Assembly: GCA_035574175.1 (NCBI GenBank)
Contig: DATLZB010000196.1
Location: 1 to 11,461 of the forward strand
Length of the DNA stretch: 11,461 nucleotides
Direction: 5' to 3'
Origin: DATLZB01 sp035574175
GTDB lineage: Bacteria > Pseudomonadota > Alphaproteobacteria > Rhizobiales > Hyphomicrobiaceae
Shown: positions 1 through 7,210 of the stretch, in pieces
How positions within the stretch are numbered: position 1 is the stretch's first letter
Layout of the letters: each line of letters begins with the position of its first letter
Program-made: the position numbers and the translations under genes
Notes under the pieces: model-generated
What the model was told of the DNA's origin: nothing
Databases searched by the model: none
The model's input: the letters and a program-made list of their open reading frames with translations, nothing else

Positions 1-668
1 ATCACGCACAGCGCGCCCATCACCCGCCGCTGCTGGCCGAAGAACGGCGCAGCCACCGCCGCGGTATCGGTGGATAGCAGCTCTCCCCTCGCGAATGCGA
101 AGCCGTCGGCCCTGATCTTCTCGAGGTCACAAAGCAGCTCCGCGTAGGGCGGAAGTGGTTTGCCGGTCGGCGAGACTTGGGGCGACTCCGCATAGATTTG
201 CTCGATGTCGGCCGCCGGCAGATGCGCCAGGATGGCCCGGCCGGCGGCTCCGAAGCACAGGGCACGGGTCTCCAGGACCGGCTGGGTATAGCGCAGCGGG
301 TGATCTGGATGGTCGACCTTGGCCAGCATCAAGCGCTGGCGGCTGTTGGACGCATAGATCGAGAGCGAGCAGGTCTCGCCGACCTGGTCGACGAGCTTCT
401 GCATGATGGGCCGAGCGAGCTCGATGATCCGGAACTTGCTCTCCACGCGGCATCCCATCCGGAAGAACTCGGTTCCGATGCGGTAGCGCCGATGCGGAGC
501 GCGCTCCACCATCCCGTGCTCGAGCAGCTGGTCGAGCAGCCGATGCACGGTCGATGGGGGCAGCTCGAGCCGCTCCGAAAGCTGCTTGACCCCCATCACG
601 GATTCCCCGTCCGCGAAAGCCCTGAGTATGCCGATGATGCGCGACGTGATGCCGGTGTCGTTTTCCAT
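1..668 (-). CDS. IclR-family transcriptional regulator (partial, C-terminus beyond window)
   Basis: The frame is open from ATG at 668 to the left edge, giving 222 residues of a family usually about 250-270 long. Residues about 7-62 form the winged helix-turn-helix, with the recognition-helix stretch LPPSTVHRLLDQLLEHGMV and the wing RRYRIG. The rest matches the IclR effector-binding domain, including GETCSLSIY, RALCFGAAGRAILAHLP, and a late DGFAFARGE segment. The ATG lies 7 bp after the stop of the molybdopterin subunit gene, with an SD-like GAGGTAA spanning that stop, so it is probably co-transcribed and translationally coupled. IclR proteins commonly control catabolic operons in response to a pathway metabolite. 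Control of the hydroxylase operon next to it is inference. The ligand cannot be read from the sequence. Confidence 0.93.
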   Translation of the reverse strand, partial: MENDTGITSRIIGILRAFADGESVMGVKQLSERLELPPSTVHRLLDQLLEHGMVERAPHRRYRIGTEFFRMGCRVESKFRIIELARPIMQKLVDQVGETCSLSIYASNSRQRLMLAKVDHPDHPLRYTQPVLETRALCFGAAGRAILAHLPAADIEQIYAESPQVSPTGKPLPPYAELLCDLEKIRADGFAFARGELLSTDTAAVAAPFFGQQRRVMGALCV

Positions 669-675
669 CGTTACC

Positions 676-3048
676 TCACACGCTCTTGTGGGCCGATTGG
701 CGCGCCTCTTTGATGAGTTCGACGATGCGCTGCGGCGAGATCGGTGTTTCTCTGATGCGGATCCCGAACGGTGACAGGGCGTCCTCGACCGCGCTGATAA
801 TGGCGGCAATGCCGGTGATTGTGCCCCCCTCGCCGACGCCCTTCACGCCCAGCGGGTTGAGCGGACTCGGTGTCTCAAGATGCGACACGTTCACGTGCGG
901 CACGTCGCTTGCCAGCGGCAGCATGTACTCGCCGAAGTTGGTGCTGAGCGGCTGCCCGTCAGCGTCGTAAACCATTCTCTCCAGCAGCGCGTTGCCCACG
1001 GCGTGCGCCACGCCGCCGACGATCTGACCGTGGACGATCATCGGGTTGATCAGTCGGCCGCAGTCGTGCACGACGACGAAGCGCAGGATTCTGACCTGCC
1101 CCGTCTCGACGTCCACCTCGACCTCCACGACATGCGTGCCGTTGGCATAGGTGGATTTGTCCGGCGTGAAGTAGGCGGTGCTCTCCAGGCCTGGCTTGGA
1201 GCCGGGCCGCATGGCGAAGCCCGACATGCCGATCGAGCGCACGGCGACCTCGCGCAGGCTCAGGCCGACGCCTTCGATGTTCCGCGGCACGCCTGACGTG
1301 CCCGGCACCTGCTTGACCTGGACGCGGCCGTTGCGCAGTTCCAGTTCCGTCTCCGGAACCTCCAGCATCTCGGCCGCGATCGACTTGATCTGGCTCGCGA
1401 CCTGGGCGGCCGCAACGTGCACGGAGGAGCCGGCCGTCACGGCCATGCGGGCCCCGAACGTGCCGTGGCCCTGGCTGATGGTGGCGGTGTCGCCGCCGAT
1501 CACCACGACATCTCGGTAATCGACGCCGAAATGGTCGGCGGCAATCTGGGCGAAGGTCGTCTTGTGCGATTGGCCCTGGCTCGAGGCGCCGACATAGACG
1601 GCGATCTTGCCGTTGGTATTGACGCGAACGGTCGCACCCTCGTAGGGGCCCAGTCCCGTCGCTTCGACCGAGTTGGAGATGCCGATCCCGATGTAGCGGC
1701 CGTCGCGTCGCGCCCGCTCGCGCCGCTCGGCGAAGCCGGCGTAGTCGGCCGCCTGCAGCGCCCGTGCCTGGCAGGCGGGATAGTCGCCGCTGTCATAGAC
1801 GACGGGCCGGCCATCGCGGAAGGTGATACCGACCGCATACGGCATCTGCTCCGGCCTGATGAGGTTTCTGCGGCGAACCTCGGCGCGGTCGAGCCCTCGC
1901 TTCGCCGCCACCAGATCCATCATCCGCTCCATGACGACGACGCCTTGCGGCCGCCCCGCACCGCGCACCGGCGACACCGATATCTTGTTGGTCATCGCCA
2001 CGACGATATCGAGCTTGTAGGCGGGCAGCACATAGGGACCGGGCACCGTGGCGCCGGCAATCCAGGGCAGCACGACCCCTTTCGGCAGGTAGGCACCGGT
2101 GTCGTGCACGAGCCTGCCCCTGAGACCGAGGATGCGCGCCTCCTCATCGACGGCGATCTCCATGTCCCAGTACTGGTCGCGCTCCTGGTTGGTGGCGAGA
2201 AAGTTCTCGCGCCGATCTTCGATCCACTTGACCGGCCGCTCGAGCAGGATCGAGGCGGCACAGACCGCGAGATATTCGTGGTAGACCTGACCGCGCGGTC
2301 CGAAGCCCCCGCCGATGTCGGGCGTCACCACGCGAACCTGGCTGTCGTGGCACTGCAGAAGATCGATCAGCACGCGGTGCAGCCGATGCGGGGATTGGGT
2401 GCCCACGTGTACCGTGAGCAAGGCCGAGACCGGGTTCCAATCCGCCACCAGGCCCCGGCATTCCATGAAGAAGGCGCCGCCGCGATGCAGGTGCAGCCGT
2501 TCCCGATAGACATGCGGGGCGTTGCGGAAGGCGCGCTCGATGTCGCCCGACTGCAGCGACATCTTGGCCAGGATGTTGGAGTTGGCCCGCGCCTGCGCCA
2601 GCGGTGCCCCGGGCTCCAAGCCCTTCAGGCAATCGCTCACCGAGGGCAGTGGTTCGTAGTCCACCTCGACCAATGCCGCCGCGTCTTCGGCGATGTAGCG
2701 GTTCTCGGCGACCACGATGGCCAGGGCCTCGCCCGCGTAGCACACCTCGTCCTTGGGCAGGACGTGCGGCATGAACACCTGCAGGATCGACGGATTAGGT
2801 TGCAGCATCTCGATCGGCTCCTGCAGCCGCTCGGGCAAGTCGCGGTAGGTGAGCACGGCGTGCACCCCGGCCAACGCCTTGGCTGCCGACACATCGATGT
2901 TCCTGATGCGCGCGTGCGGGAACGGGCTGCGGACGAAGGCGGCCTGCAGCATTCCGGGGAGATGGATGTCGTCGGCATAGCGGCCCTTGCCGCACAGGAG
3001 AGCAGGATCCTCCTTGCGTTGGACCGACGCTCCAAACCAGGCATTCAC
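676..3048 (-). CDS. Molybdopterin-binding large subunit of a xanthine dehydrogenase / CoxL-like hydroxylase
   Basis: This is the catalytic subunit (790 aa) of a molybdenum hydroxylase that inserts water-derived oxygen into a heterocycle or aldehyde. The N-terminal a/b-hammerhead domain starts at SVQRKEDPALLCGKGRYADD. The Moco-binding part holds GGGFG (246-250), PVRGAGRPQ (360-368) and the C-terminal KGVGEGGT, with the catalytic glutamate at E740. The loop at 360-368 is the RGAGR form. It is not the cysteine-bearing CSFR loop of CO-oxidising CoxL, so CO oxidation is unlikely. The GTG at 3048 is chosen because GTGA overlaps the stop of the 2Fe-2S subunit gene and the family sequence begins right there. 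The frame stays open to 3414, but that extension is antisense-like and overlaps the small subunit. The substrate is unknown. Confidence 0.95.
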   Translation of the reverse strand: MNAWFGASVQRKEDPALLCGKGRYADDIHLPGMLQAAFVRSPFPHARIRNIDVSAAKALAGVHAVLTYRDLPERLQEPIEMLQPNPSILQVFMPHVLPKDEVCYAGEALAIVVAENRYIAEDAAALVEVDYEPLPSVSDCLKGLEPGAPLAQARANSNILAKMSLQSGDIERAFRNAPHVYRERLHLHRGGAFFMECRGLVADWNPVSALLTVHVGTQSPHRLHRVLIDLLQCHDSQVRVVTPDIGGGFGPRGQVYHEYLAVCAASILLERPVKWIEDRRENFLATNQERDQYWDMEIAVDEEARILGLRGRLVHDTGAYLPKGVVLPWIAGATVPGPYVLPAYKLDIVVAMTNKISVSPVRGAGRPQGVVVMERMMDLVAAKRGLDRAEVRRRNLIRPEQMPYAVGITFRDGRPVVYDSGDYPACQARALQAADYAGFAERRERARRDGRYIGIGISNSVEATGLGPYEGATVRVNTNGKIAVYVGASSQGQSHKTTFAQIAADHFGVDYRDVVVIGGDTATISQGHGTFGARMAVTAGSSVHVAAAQVASQIKSIAAEMLEVPETELELRNGRVQVKQVPGTSGVPRNIEGVGLSLREVAVRSIGMSGFAMRPGSKPGLESTAYFTPDKSTYANGTHVVEVEVDVETGQVRILRFVVVHDCGRLINPMIVHGQIVGGVAHAVGNALLERMVYDADGQPLSTNFGEYMLPLASDVPHVNVSHLETPSPLNPLGVKGVGEGGTITGIAAIISAVEDALSPFGIRIRETPISPQRIVELIKEARQSAHKSV

Positions 3049-3554
3049 TTCGCCAGTTCCTCCCTTGCCCCGCCCTGTTCCCGCAGCGCCGCTGCGGCAT
3101 CGAGGGCCGCCGCCACGATCGCTTGATAGCCCGTGCACCGGCAGATGTTTCCCGAAAGCGCCTCGCGCACGCCCTCCTCGGTCGGGTTGGGCTCCGCACG
3201 CAGATATTCGGTAAGTGTCATGAGCATGCCCGGCGTGCAGAATCCGCACTGCAGGGCGTGCCTTTTCATGAATGCCTGCTGCAGGAGATTGAGCTGATCG
3301 GGAGCGGGGGCCAAGCCTTCCACTGTTTCGATGGAGCAGCCGTCGGCCTGCACGGCGAGCATCAGGCAGGAGCGCACGCTTAGGCCATCGAGAAGCACCG
3401 TGCACGCGCCGCACACGCCATGCTCGCAGCCGACGTGGGTACCGGTCAGTCTGAGATCGTGACGCAGGAAGTCGGCAAGCGTCAGCCGGGTCTCGACTTC
3501 ACGTTCGTAGCCGGCACCGTTGACCAGAACCGATATGCGTCGTCTGTCAGGCAT
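3045..3554 (-). CDS. 2Fe-2S small subunit of the molybdenum hydroxylase (CoxS-like)
   Basis: This 169-residue protein carries two [2Fe-2S] clusters that pass electrons from the Mo centre to FAD. The plant-type ferredoxin cluster is bound by C43, C48, C51 and C63 (GCEHGVCGAC, then C). The all-helical second domain binds its cluster through C103 and C106 (QCGFCTPGM) and C138 and C140 (NICRCTGY). All eight ligands are present and the length is normal for the family (about 150-170). The ATG at 3554 overlaps the end of the FAD subunit gene by 8 bp, and the stop overlaps the GTG of the large subunit gene, so the three are almost certainly translated as one unit. The extended C-terminal tail after about residue 150 is Ala/Glu rich and carries no recognisable motif. 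Confidence 0.96.
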   Translation of the reverse strand: MPDRRRISVLVNGAGYEREVETRLTLADFLRHDLRLTGTHVGCEHGVCGACTVLLDGLSVRSCLMLAVQADGCSIETVEGLAPAPDQLNLLQQAFMKRHALQCGFCTPGMLMTLTEYLRAEPNPTEEGVREALSGNICRCTGYQAIVAAALDAAAALREQGGAREELAK

Positions 3555-4431
3555 CGGCCCACCTTTCCTCCGCCTTCTCTGCTGCTGCCGACAAGGCGCG
3601 ACGGATGAGCACTTGAGCCACGTGACGGCGATAGTCGGCGCTCACGTAGGCGTCCGAAAGAGCCTCGGGAAACTCGCCTGCCGATGCCGCAGCCTCGAAG
3701 AGCTCCTGCGACGGGCGTTCGCCTAAGAGCGCCGCCTCCGCAGCGCGTGGCCGAACGGGTGTCTGGCAAACGCCTGCCACCGAGAGTGAGGCGCGCTTGA
3801 TCGCACCGCCCCGCCCCTCGGTTTCGATCAGCGCCGCGACCCCGGCGATGGCGAAATCGCCACGCCGACGTGCCACTTCCACATAGGCGTAGCCGTGCCG
3901 CGGCGACCACAAGGGAAGCGAAATGCTGCAGAGGATTTCGTCCGGGGCCAACCCGTGCGTCATGTAGCCGACGGCGAAGTCCGACATCGTCAGAGTCCGC
4001 TCCCCCCTCTTGCTGCGCGCCTTGAGCACGGCACCATCGTGCACGCAGACGCAGTTGACGAGCTCCGCCGAGGGATCGAAGTGGCAGAGGGAGCCGCCGA
4101 TCGTGCCGCGGTTGCGGGTCTGGCGGTGCCCGACGTGCACGAGAGCCGCTTGCAGGATGGGACAGACCTCCGACACCTGGGGCGAGAACTCGATCTCGCG
4201 CTGTCGCGTCATCGCACCGAATGCGATGGCGCCCTTGTCCACTGAGATCCCGGACATAGCAGCGATGCGGTTGAGGTCGATCAGGTGGTCGGGCTGAGCG
4301 TACCGGAAGTTCATCATCGGCATCAGCGACTGGCCGCCGGCGAGAACCCTGGCATTGTCGAGGGAGGCGAGCAGTCCGACGGCCTCCTCGACAGTTCTCG
4401 GATCATGGTAGGTGAACGGCGCCGGCTTCAC
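3547..4431 (-). CDS. FAD-binding medium subunit of the molybdenum hydroxylase (CoxM-like)
   Basis: This 294-residue protein holds the FAD that re-oxidises the iron-sulfur clusters and hands electrons to an acceptor. Both flavin-binding signatures are present: AGGQSL at 31-36 and TIGGS at 110-114 (within RNRGTIGGSLCH). The C-terminal CO dehydrogenase flavoprotein domain follows, with VAGVCQTPVRPRAAE. The start is GTG at 4431, preceded by GGAG six bases upstream. The frame meets a stop at 4510-4512 with no better start between. It is the first gene of the medium-small-large order, the order known from coxMSL, and its end overlaps the small subunit gene. No cox maturation genes (coxDEF-like) are visible in the window. 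Confidence 0.95.
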   Translation of the reverse strand: MKPAPFTYHDPRTVEEAVGLLASLDNARVLAGGQSLMPMMNFRYAQPDHLIDLNRIAAMSGISVDKGAIAFGAMTRQREIEFSPQVSEVCPILQAALVHVGHRQTRNRGTIGGSLCHFDPSAELVNCVCVHDGAVLKARSKRGERTLTMSDFAVGYMTHGLAPDEILCSISLPLWSPRHGYAYVEVARRRGDFAIAGVAALIETEGRGGAIKRASLSVAGVCQTPVRPRAAEAALLGERPSQELFEAAASAGEFPEALSDAYVSADYRRHVAQVLIRRALSAAAEKAEERWADA

Positions 4432-4705
4432 GCTTCGCTCCGGTGCCCGACCGTTGGCGTCGATGGTACGGAAGTGCGGCCCCTCTCGATGTCCACTCTC
4501 ATTCTCCTCTCATGAATGGACCGCTCAGCAGAGGCGGAAGAACACCCGAAGTTTCGTTCCGGCTTCTGCAAATATAATGGGTCAATCACCAAGGAGTTAC
4601 CTCCCGAGAGACTTCGATTGTTCAATGGAATGCTAGTTGTTTCCTCGCCGTTGTGGGCTCCACCGCAGGCTGAAAGCCCGGGCGTGACTTGATTTTTCTA
4701 GGAGG

Positions 4706-4734
4706 ACCGTAGGAGGCCCGATCGGGCGCGTCAA
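4706..4734 (-). promoter_or_regulatory. Predicted sigma70-type promoter for the hydroxylase operon
   Basis: On the minus strand TTGACG (4734-4729) is followed after exactly 17 bp by TACGGT (4711-4706). The -35 matches five of six consensus bases and the -10 keeps the key T, A and final T. Transcription would start near 4699, leaving a leader of about 270 nt before the FAD subunit GTG, which is long. It is the best -35/-10 pair I found by eye in the gap. It is unproven, and a weaker promoter nearer the gene is possible. Confidence 0.4.
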
Positions 4735-4751
4735 CGCGCGTGCGAGCCCAA

Positions 4752-4770
4752 AATTCCGCAACAAGGAATT
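4752..4770. promoter_or_regulatory. Dyad AATTCC-N7-GGAATT, candidate operator
   Basis: A perfect 6-bp inverted repeat with a 7-bp centre lies about 18 bp upstream of the predicted -35. This is where an activator would bind. It could be the site of the IclR-type regulator encoded at the end of the operon. The dyad also fits the loose T-N11-A LysR pattern, but no LysR gene is in view. Confidence 0.35.
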
Positions 4771-4966
4771 CTGCTGTGCGTGGCGTGCCCAAGCGAGCGT
4801 TCAAGCATGCGCCCCGTGCGATCGTGCTTAACAGATCATCGGATCGACAGCGTGCGCCACGGCGCGCGGGGACTTGGGGCGGTCTTGGATAGGACGAGAT
4901 TGCTCTTGGGCAGCGTCGCTGCTCGTCGAGGCGGTCGGCAGCCTTCACGACGTCCGCTCTCCCGCC

Positions 4967-4996
4967 GGCGGCTCTCGACATTCCTAGAGAGTCGCC
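4967..4996 (-). terminator. Hairpin just after pncA, possible terminator
   Basis: GGCG-G-CTCTC (4967-4976) pairs with GAGAG-T-CGCC (4987-4996) around a 10-nt loop, starting eight bases past the pncA stop codon. A second stem, GCCATC (4994-4999) with GATGGC (5010-5015), encloses the stop codon and shares bases with the first, so the two are mutually exclusive. No T-run follows on the minus strand, so intrinsic termination would be weak. Confidence 0.35.
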
Positions 4997-5003
4997 ATCT
5001 CAC

Positions 5004-5636
5004 TCAGCCGATGGCGTCCTTCGTGATGCACGCAATGCCCACGCTCGACAGAGCGGCCCGTGTCGCTGCGACCGAGCCGGCCATGTCGATGCCGCGGCAG
5101 GCGTCCTCGATGACCACGACCTCGAAACCGCAGCGGCGCGCGTCCTCGGCCGAGTAGCGTACACAGAAGTCGAACGCGAGGCCGGCGAGAAACACCCGCG
5201 TGAGCCCGCGCTCGCGCAGGTATCCGGCAAGGCCCGTCGGCGTCGTGTGATCGTTCTCGTAGAAGGCCGAGTAGGAATCGATCTCGTGCCGGTAGCCCTT
5301 GCGCACGATGAGTTCGGCGTGGGGAACTCGCAGCAGAGCGTGGAACTGTGCACCTGGCGTCTCCTGCACGCAGTGGTCCGGCCAGAGCACCTGTTGGCCA
5401 TACGCGAGGTCGATCGACTCGAAAGGTCGCCGGCCAGGATGGGCGGATGCGAATGATCGGTGGCCGGGCGGGTGCCAGTCCTGGGTCAGCACGGCGTGTC
5501 GGAACCGCCCTGCCAGCGCGTTGACGACAGGCACCACGGCATCGCCGTCCGGGACAGGCAGACTGCCGCCCGGGCAGAAGTCGTTCTGCACATCGACAAT
5601 TACCAGAACGTCGGTATCTGAGATGACGTACCTCAT
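5004..5636 (-). CDS. pncA: Nicotinamidase
   Basis: This cytoplasmic enzyme hydrolyses nicotinamide to nicotinate and ammonia, the first step of the deamidating NAD salvage route. The 210 residues are full length. The expected catalytic triad is visible: D15 in VIVDVQNDFCPGG, K113 in IVRKGY and C158 in GLAFDFCV. The metal ligands appear in TQDWHPPGH (D53, H55) and LWPDHCVQ (H88). The motifs are those of true nicotinamidases rather than of generic isochorismatase-like hydrolases. The ATG at 5636 overlaps the pncB stop as ATGA, so its product and PncB, which uses nicotinate, are made from one message. Regulation is probably through the FixK/FNR-type box ahead of pncB. Confidence 0.95.
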   Translation of the reverse strand: MRYVISDTDVLVIVDVQNDFCPGGSLPVPDGDAVVPVVNALAGRFRHAVLTQDWHPPGHRSFASAHPGRRPFESIDLAYGQQVLWPDHCVQETPGAQFHALLRVPHAELIVRKGYRHEIDSYSAFYENDHTTPTGLAGYLRERGLTRVFLAGLAFDFCVRYSAEDARRCGFEVVVIEDACRGIDMAGSVAATRAALSSVGIACITKDAIG

Positions 5637-6991
5637 GTTCGCGACCTTTCCTGTTGCATCAGGTGACGGTCGACCTCGGCGGCGAGCCGCTTAAGCGGCT
5701 CGGCCACCTCCACCGGACACGAAACGCCCGGCTCGAGCCGCCGCAAGGGCTCGGGCAACTGTTGGAGACCGCGGGCTGCCCGCGCGCGGATGTCGGCCAG
5801 CGTTGGCGACGGCCCCAGGCGGCGCCCCCCTTTCATGACCGGTTCCAGCAGAGGCTCGCCCGCCTGACGGTCACCCTCGAGCGAAAGGACATCTCGGCGG
5901 ATGCGACCATCCGGGGTGTATTGCCGCCACACTTGCTTGCGGCCCGGCCATGTCGCCTTGCCGGTCGACCGCTTGCGCCGGGCCAGGCCGGCATACTCCT
6001 GCAGCTTGTAGGCGCAGTCGAGGGCCGGTGCATCGAACGAGGTGGTCAGGCTCGTGCCGATGCCGAAGCCATCGATAGGGGCGTGCTGCGCGGCTGCCCT
6101 GGCCAGCTCGGCTTCGTCGATGCCGCCGCTGGCAAAGATCGCCACCTCGTTCAATCCGCCGTCATCGAGGATGCGCCTGACGCTCTTCGACAGTGCGATC
6201 AAATCCCCGCTGTCGAGCCGCACGCCGCGAATGGCGATGCCGGCCGCCCTGAGGCGCGGCGCGAGGGAGACGACCTTGCGTGCCGCTTCCTCGGTATCGT
6301 AGGTGTCGATCAGCAGCACCAGGTTCTCCGGGCGCGCGCGGGCGAACGCCTCGAATGCCGCTTCCTCGTTCTCGAACACCTGAACGAACGAATGGGCCAT
6401 GGTGCCATAGAGCGGTATGCCGAAGAGCCGGCCCGCCAACGTCGTAGCGGTGCCGGCGAAGCCGGCGATGTAGCTCGCCCGCGCCGCCAAGATGCCGGCT
6501 TCGGCCCCGTGCGCCCGGCGCAGGCCGAAATCGACGAGCTGCTTGCCCGGTGCCGCCAGCACCATGCGGGCGGCCTTGGCGGCGATCAGAGACTGGAAAT
6601 GCAGGATGTTGATGAGCCGCGTCTCGATGAGCTGCGCCTCCGGCAGCGGCGCCGTGATGCGCACGATCGGCTCCTCGGCGAAGAACACCGTGCCTTCGGG
6701 CATGGCATGGACCTCGCCGGTGAAGCGCAATCGCTCGAGATGATCGAGGAGGCTTTGTCCGAAGCGGCCGCTGTCGGCAAGCCACTGGATCTCCTCGGCT
6801 GAGAAGCGCAGATTTTCGAGGAAGTCGAGCGCCTGCTCGAGCCCGGCGGCGAGGAGAAAGCCCCGCTCGCGCGGAAGCTTGCGTACGAAGAACTCGAACA
6901 CCGCCGGCTCGGTCTGGCCATGCTCCAGGTAGGCCTGGATCATGTTGAGCTGGTAGAGGTCGGTGAGCAGCGGGCTCGCAGCGGAATTCAT
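5633..6991 (-). CDS. pncB: Nicotinate phosphoribosyltransferase
   Basis: This enzyme joins nicotinate to PRPP, with ATP hydrolysis, to give nicotinate mononucleotide for NAD synthesis. The 452 residues include the N-terminal LTDLYQLNM (9-17), the RRAHG segment, GTMAHS with the catalytic histidine H200, IDTYDT, the phosphate-binding VRLDSGDL (around D260), and the late GFGIGTSL loop. The length and the LTDLYQLNM opening fit the longer bacterial form rather than the roughly 400-residue E. coli form. The start is ATG at 6991 with GGGG about eight bases upstream, a modest SD. It is the first gene of the pncBA pair. A FixK/FNR-type dyad is centred about 94 bp upstream. Similar NAPRT genes are known in anaerobically induced clusters of other proteobacteria, which supports oxygen control but does not prove it. 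Confidence 0.96.
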   Translation of the reverse strand: MNSAASPLLTDLYQLNMIQAYLEHGQTEPAVFEFFVRKLPRERGFLLAAGLEQALDFLENLRFSAEEIQWLADSGRFGQSLLDHLERLRFTGEVHAMPEGTVFFAEEPIVRITAPLPEAQLIETRLINILHFQSLIAAKAARMVLAAPGKQLVDFGLRRAHGAEAGILAARASYIAGFAGTATTLAGRLFGIPLYGTMAHSFVQVFENEEAAFEAFARARPENLVLLIDTYDTEEAARKVVSLAPRLRAAGIAIRGVRLDSGDLIALSKSVRRILDDGGLNEVAIFASGGIDEAELARAAAQHAPIDGFGIGTSLTTSFDAPALDCAYKLQEYAGLARRKRSTGKATWPGRKQVWRQYTPDGRIRRDVLSLEGDRQAGEPLLEPVMKGGRRLGPSPTLADIRARAARGLQQLPEPLRRLEPGVSCPVEVAEPLKRLAAEVDRHLMQQERSRT

Positions 6992-7077
6992 CGATCATGC
7001 CCCAGGACGATGCAAGACGGCTCCCCGCCACGGACCGAGCCGCCTCGCAGCACGAGCGGCCGGGCGGTGCCGCAACA

Positions 7078-7091
7078 TTGAGCCGGATCAA
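7078..7091. promoter_or_regulatory. FixK/FNR-type box TTGAGCCGGATCAA upstream of pncB
   Basis: The 14-mer matches the Bradyrhizobium FixK2 consensus TTG(A/C)-N6-(T/G)CAA exactly and the FNR form TTGA-N6-TCAA. It sits in a 16-bp imperfect palindrome (ATTGA.CCGG.TCAAT, 7077-7092). Its centre is about 94 bp before the pncB start and about 149 bp before the first ATG of the divergent small ORF, so it could serve either or both. No clear -10 can be read, as is common at activator-dependent promoters in GC-rich genomes. Confidence 0.65.
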
Positions 7092-7210
7092 TACCCATGA
7101 CCCCGCTCTCTGCAAGCTTGGCACTGCTTGGCCGCTGCCCGTTTCGAGTCTCGCGGAGGGCGGCGGTCAAAGGTAACAGCACAGCTCCCTTGGCGGGAGT
7201 GCGGCCGTGA

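Larger units (their letters stand above)
4432..5003. other. 572-bp intergenic region between pncA and the hydroxylase operon
   Basis: No convincing gene lies here. The reading frames present (for example minus 4622-4981 and minus 4428-4625) have no family resemblance and lack the strong GC3 bias of the neighbours. The region holds a pncA-proximal hairpin, a dyad at 4752-4770, a sigma70-like promoter at 4706-4734, and a good SD-like GGGAGGT (minus strand, 4599-4605) that precedes no obvious gene. The 4540-4650 part is noticeably AT-richer than the rest of the window, which fits a regulatory leader for the hydroxylase operon. Confidence 0.6.

Noticed and set aside
676..3048. Calling the operon a CO dehydrogenase (coxMSL)
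   Set aside because: The active-site loop is PVRGAGRPQ and lacks the cysteine-containing CSFR motif of CO-oxidising enzymes.
1417..3126. 569-codon plus-strand ORF
   Set aside because: It is antisense to the molybdopterin subunit gene. It is His/Arg/Gly rich with no family features and results from high GC.
3049..3414. 122-codon upstream extension of the large subunit frame
   Set aside because: It overlaps most of the 2Fe-2S subunit gene in another frame and has no family similarity. The family sequence begins at the GTG at 3048.
4560..4610. Sigma54 promoter in the AT-rich stretch before the FAD subunit
   Set aside because: TTGG and TTTGCA occur, but the GG to GC spacing is 19 instead of 10 bases.
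4726..4739. GCGCGT-CA-ACGCGC inverted repeat
   Set aside because: A two-base loop and pure GC/CG alternation make it likely chance in this genome. It overlaps the predicted -35.
4622..4981. 119-codon minus-strand ORF in the gap before the hydroxylase operon
   Set aside because: Arg-rich, low-complexity composition, no SD, no recognisable motif, and it spans the predicted promoter and dyad.
5654..6802. 382-codon plus-strand ORF
   Set aside because: It lies antisense to pncB, whose motifs are unambiguous.
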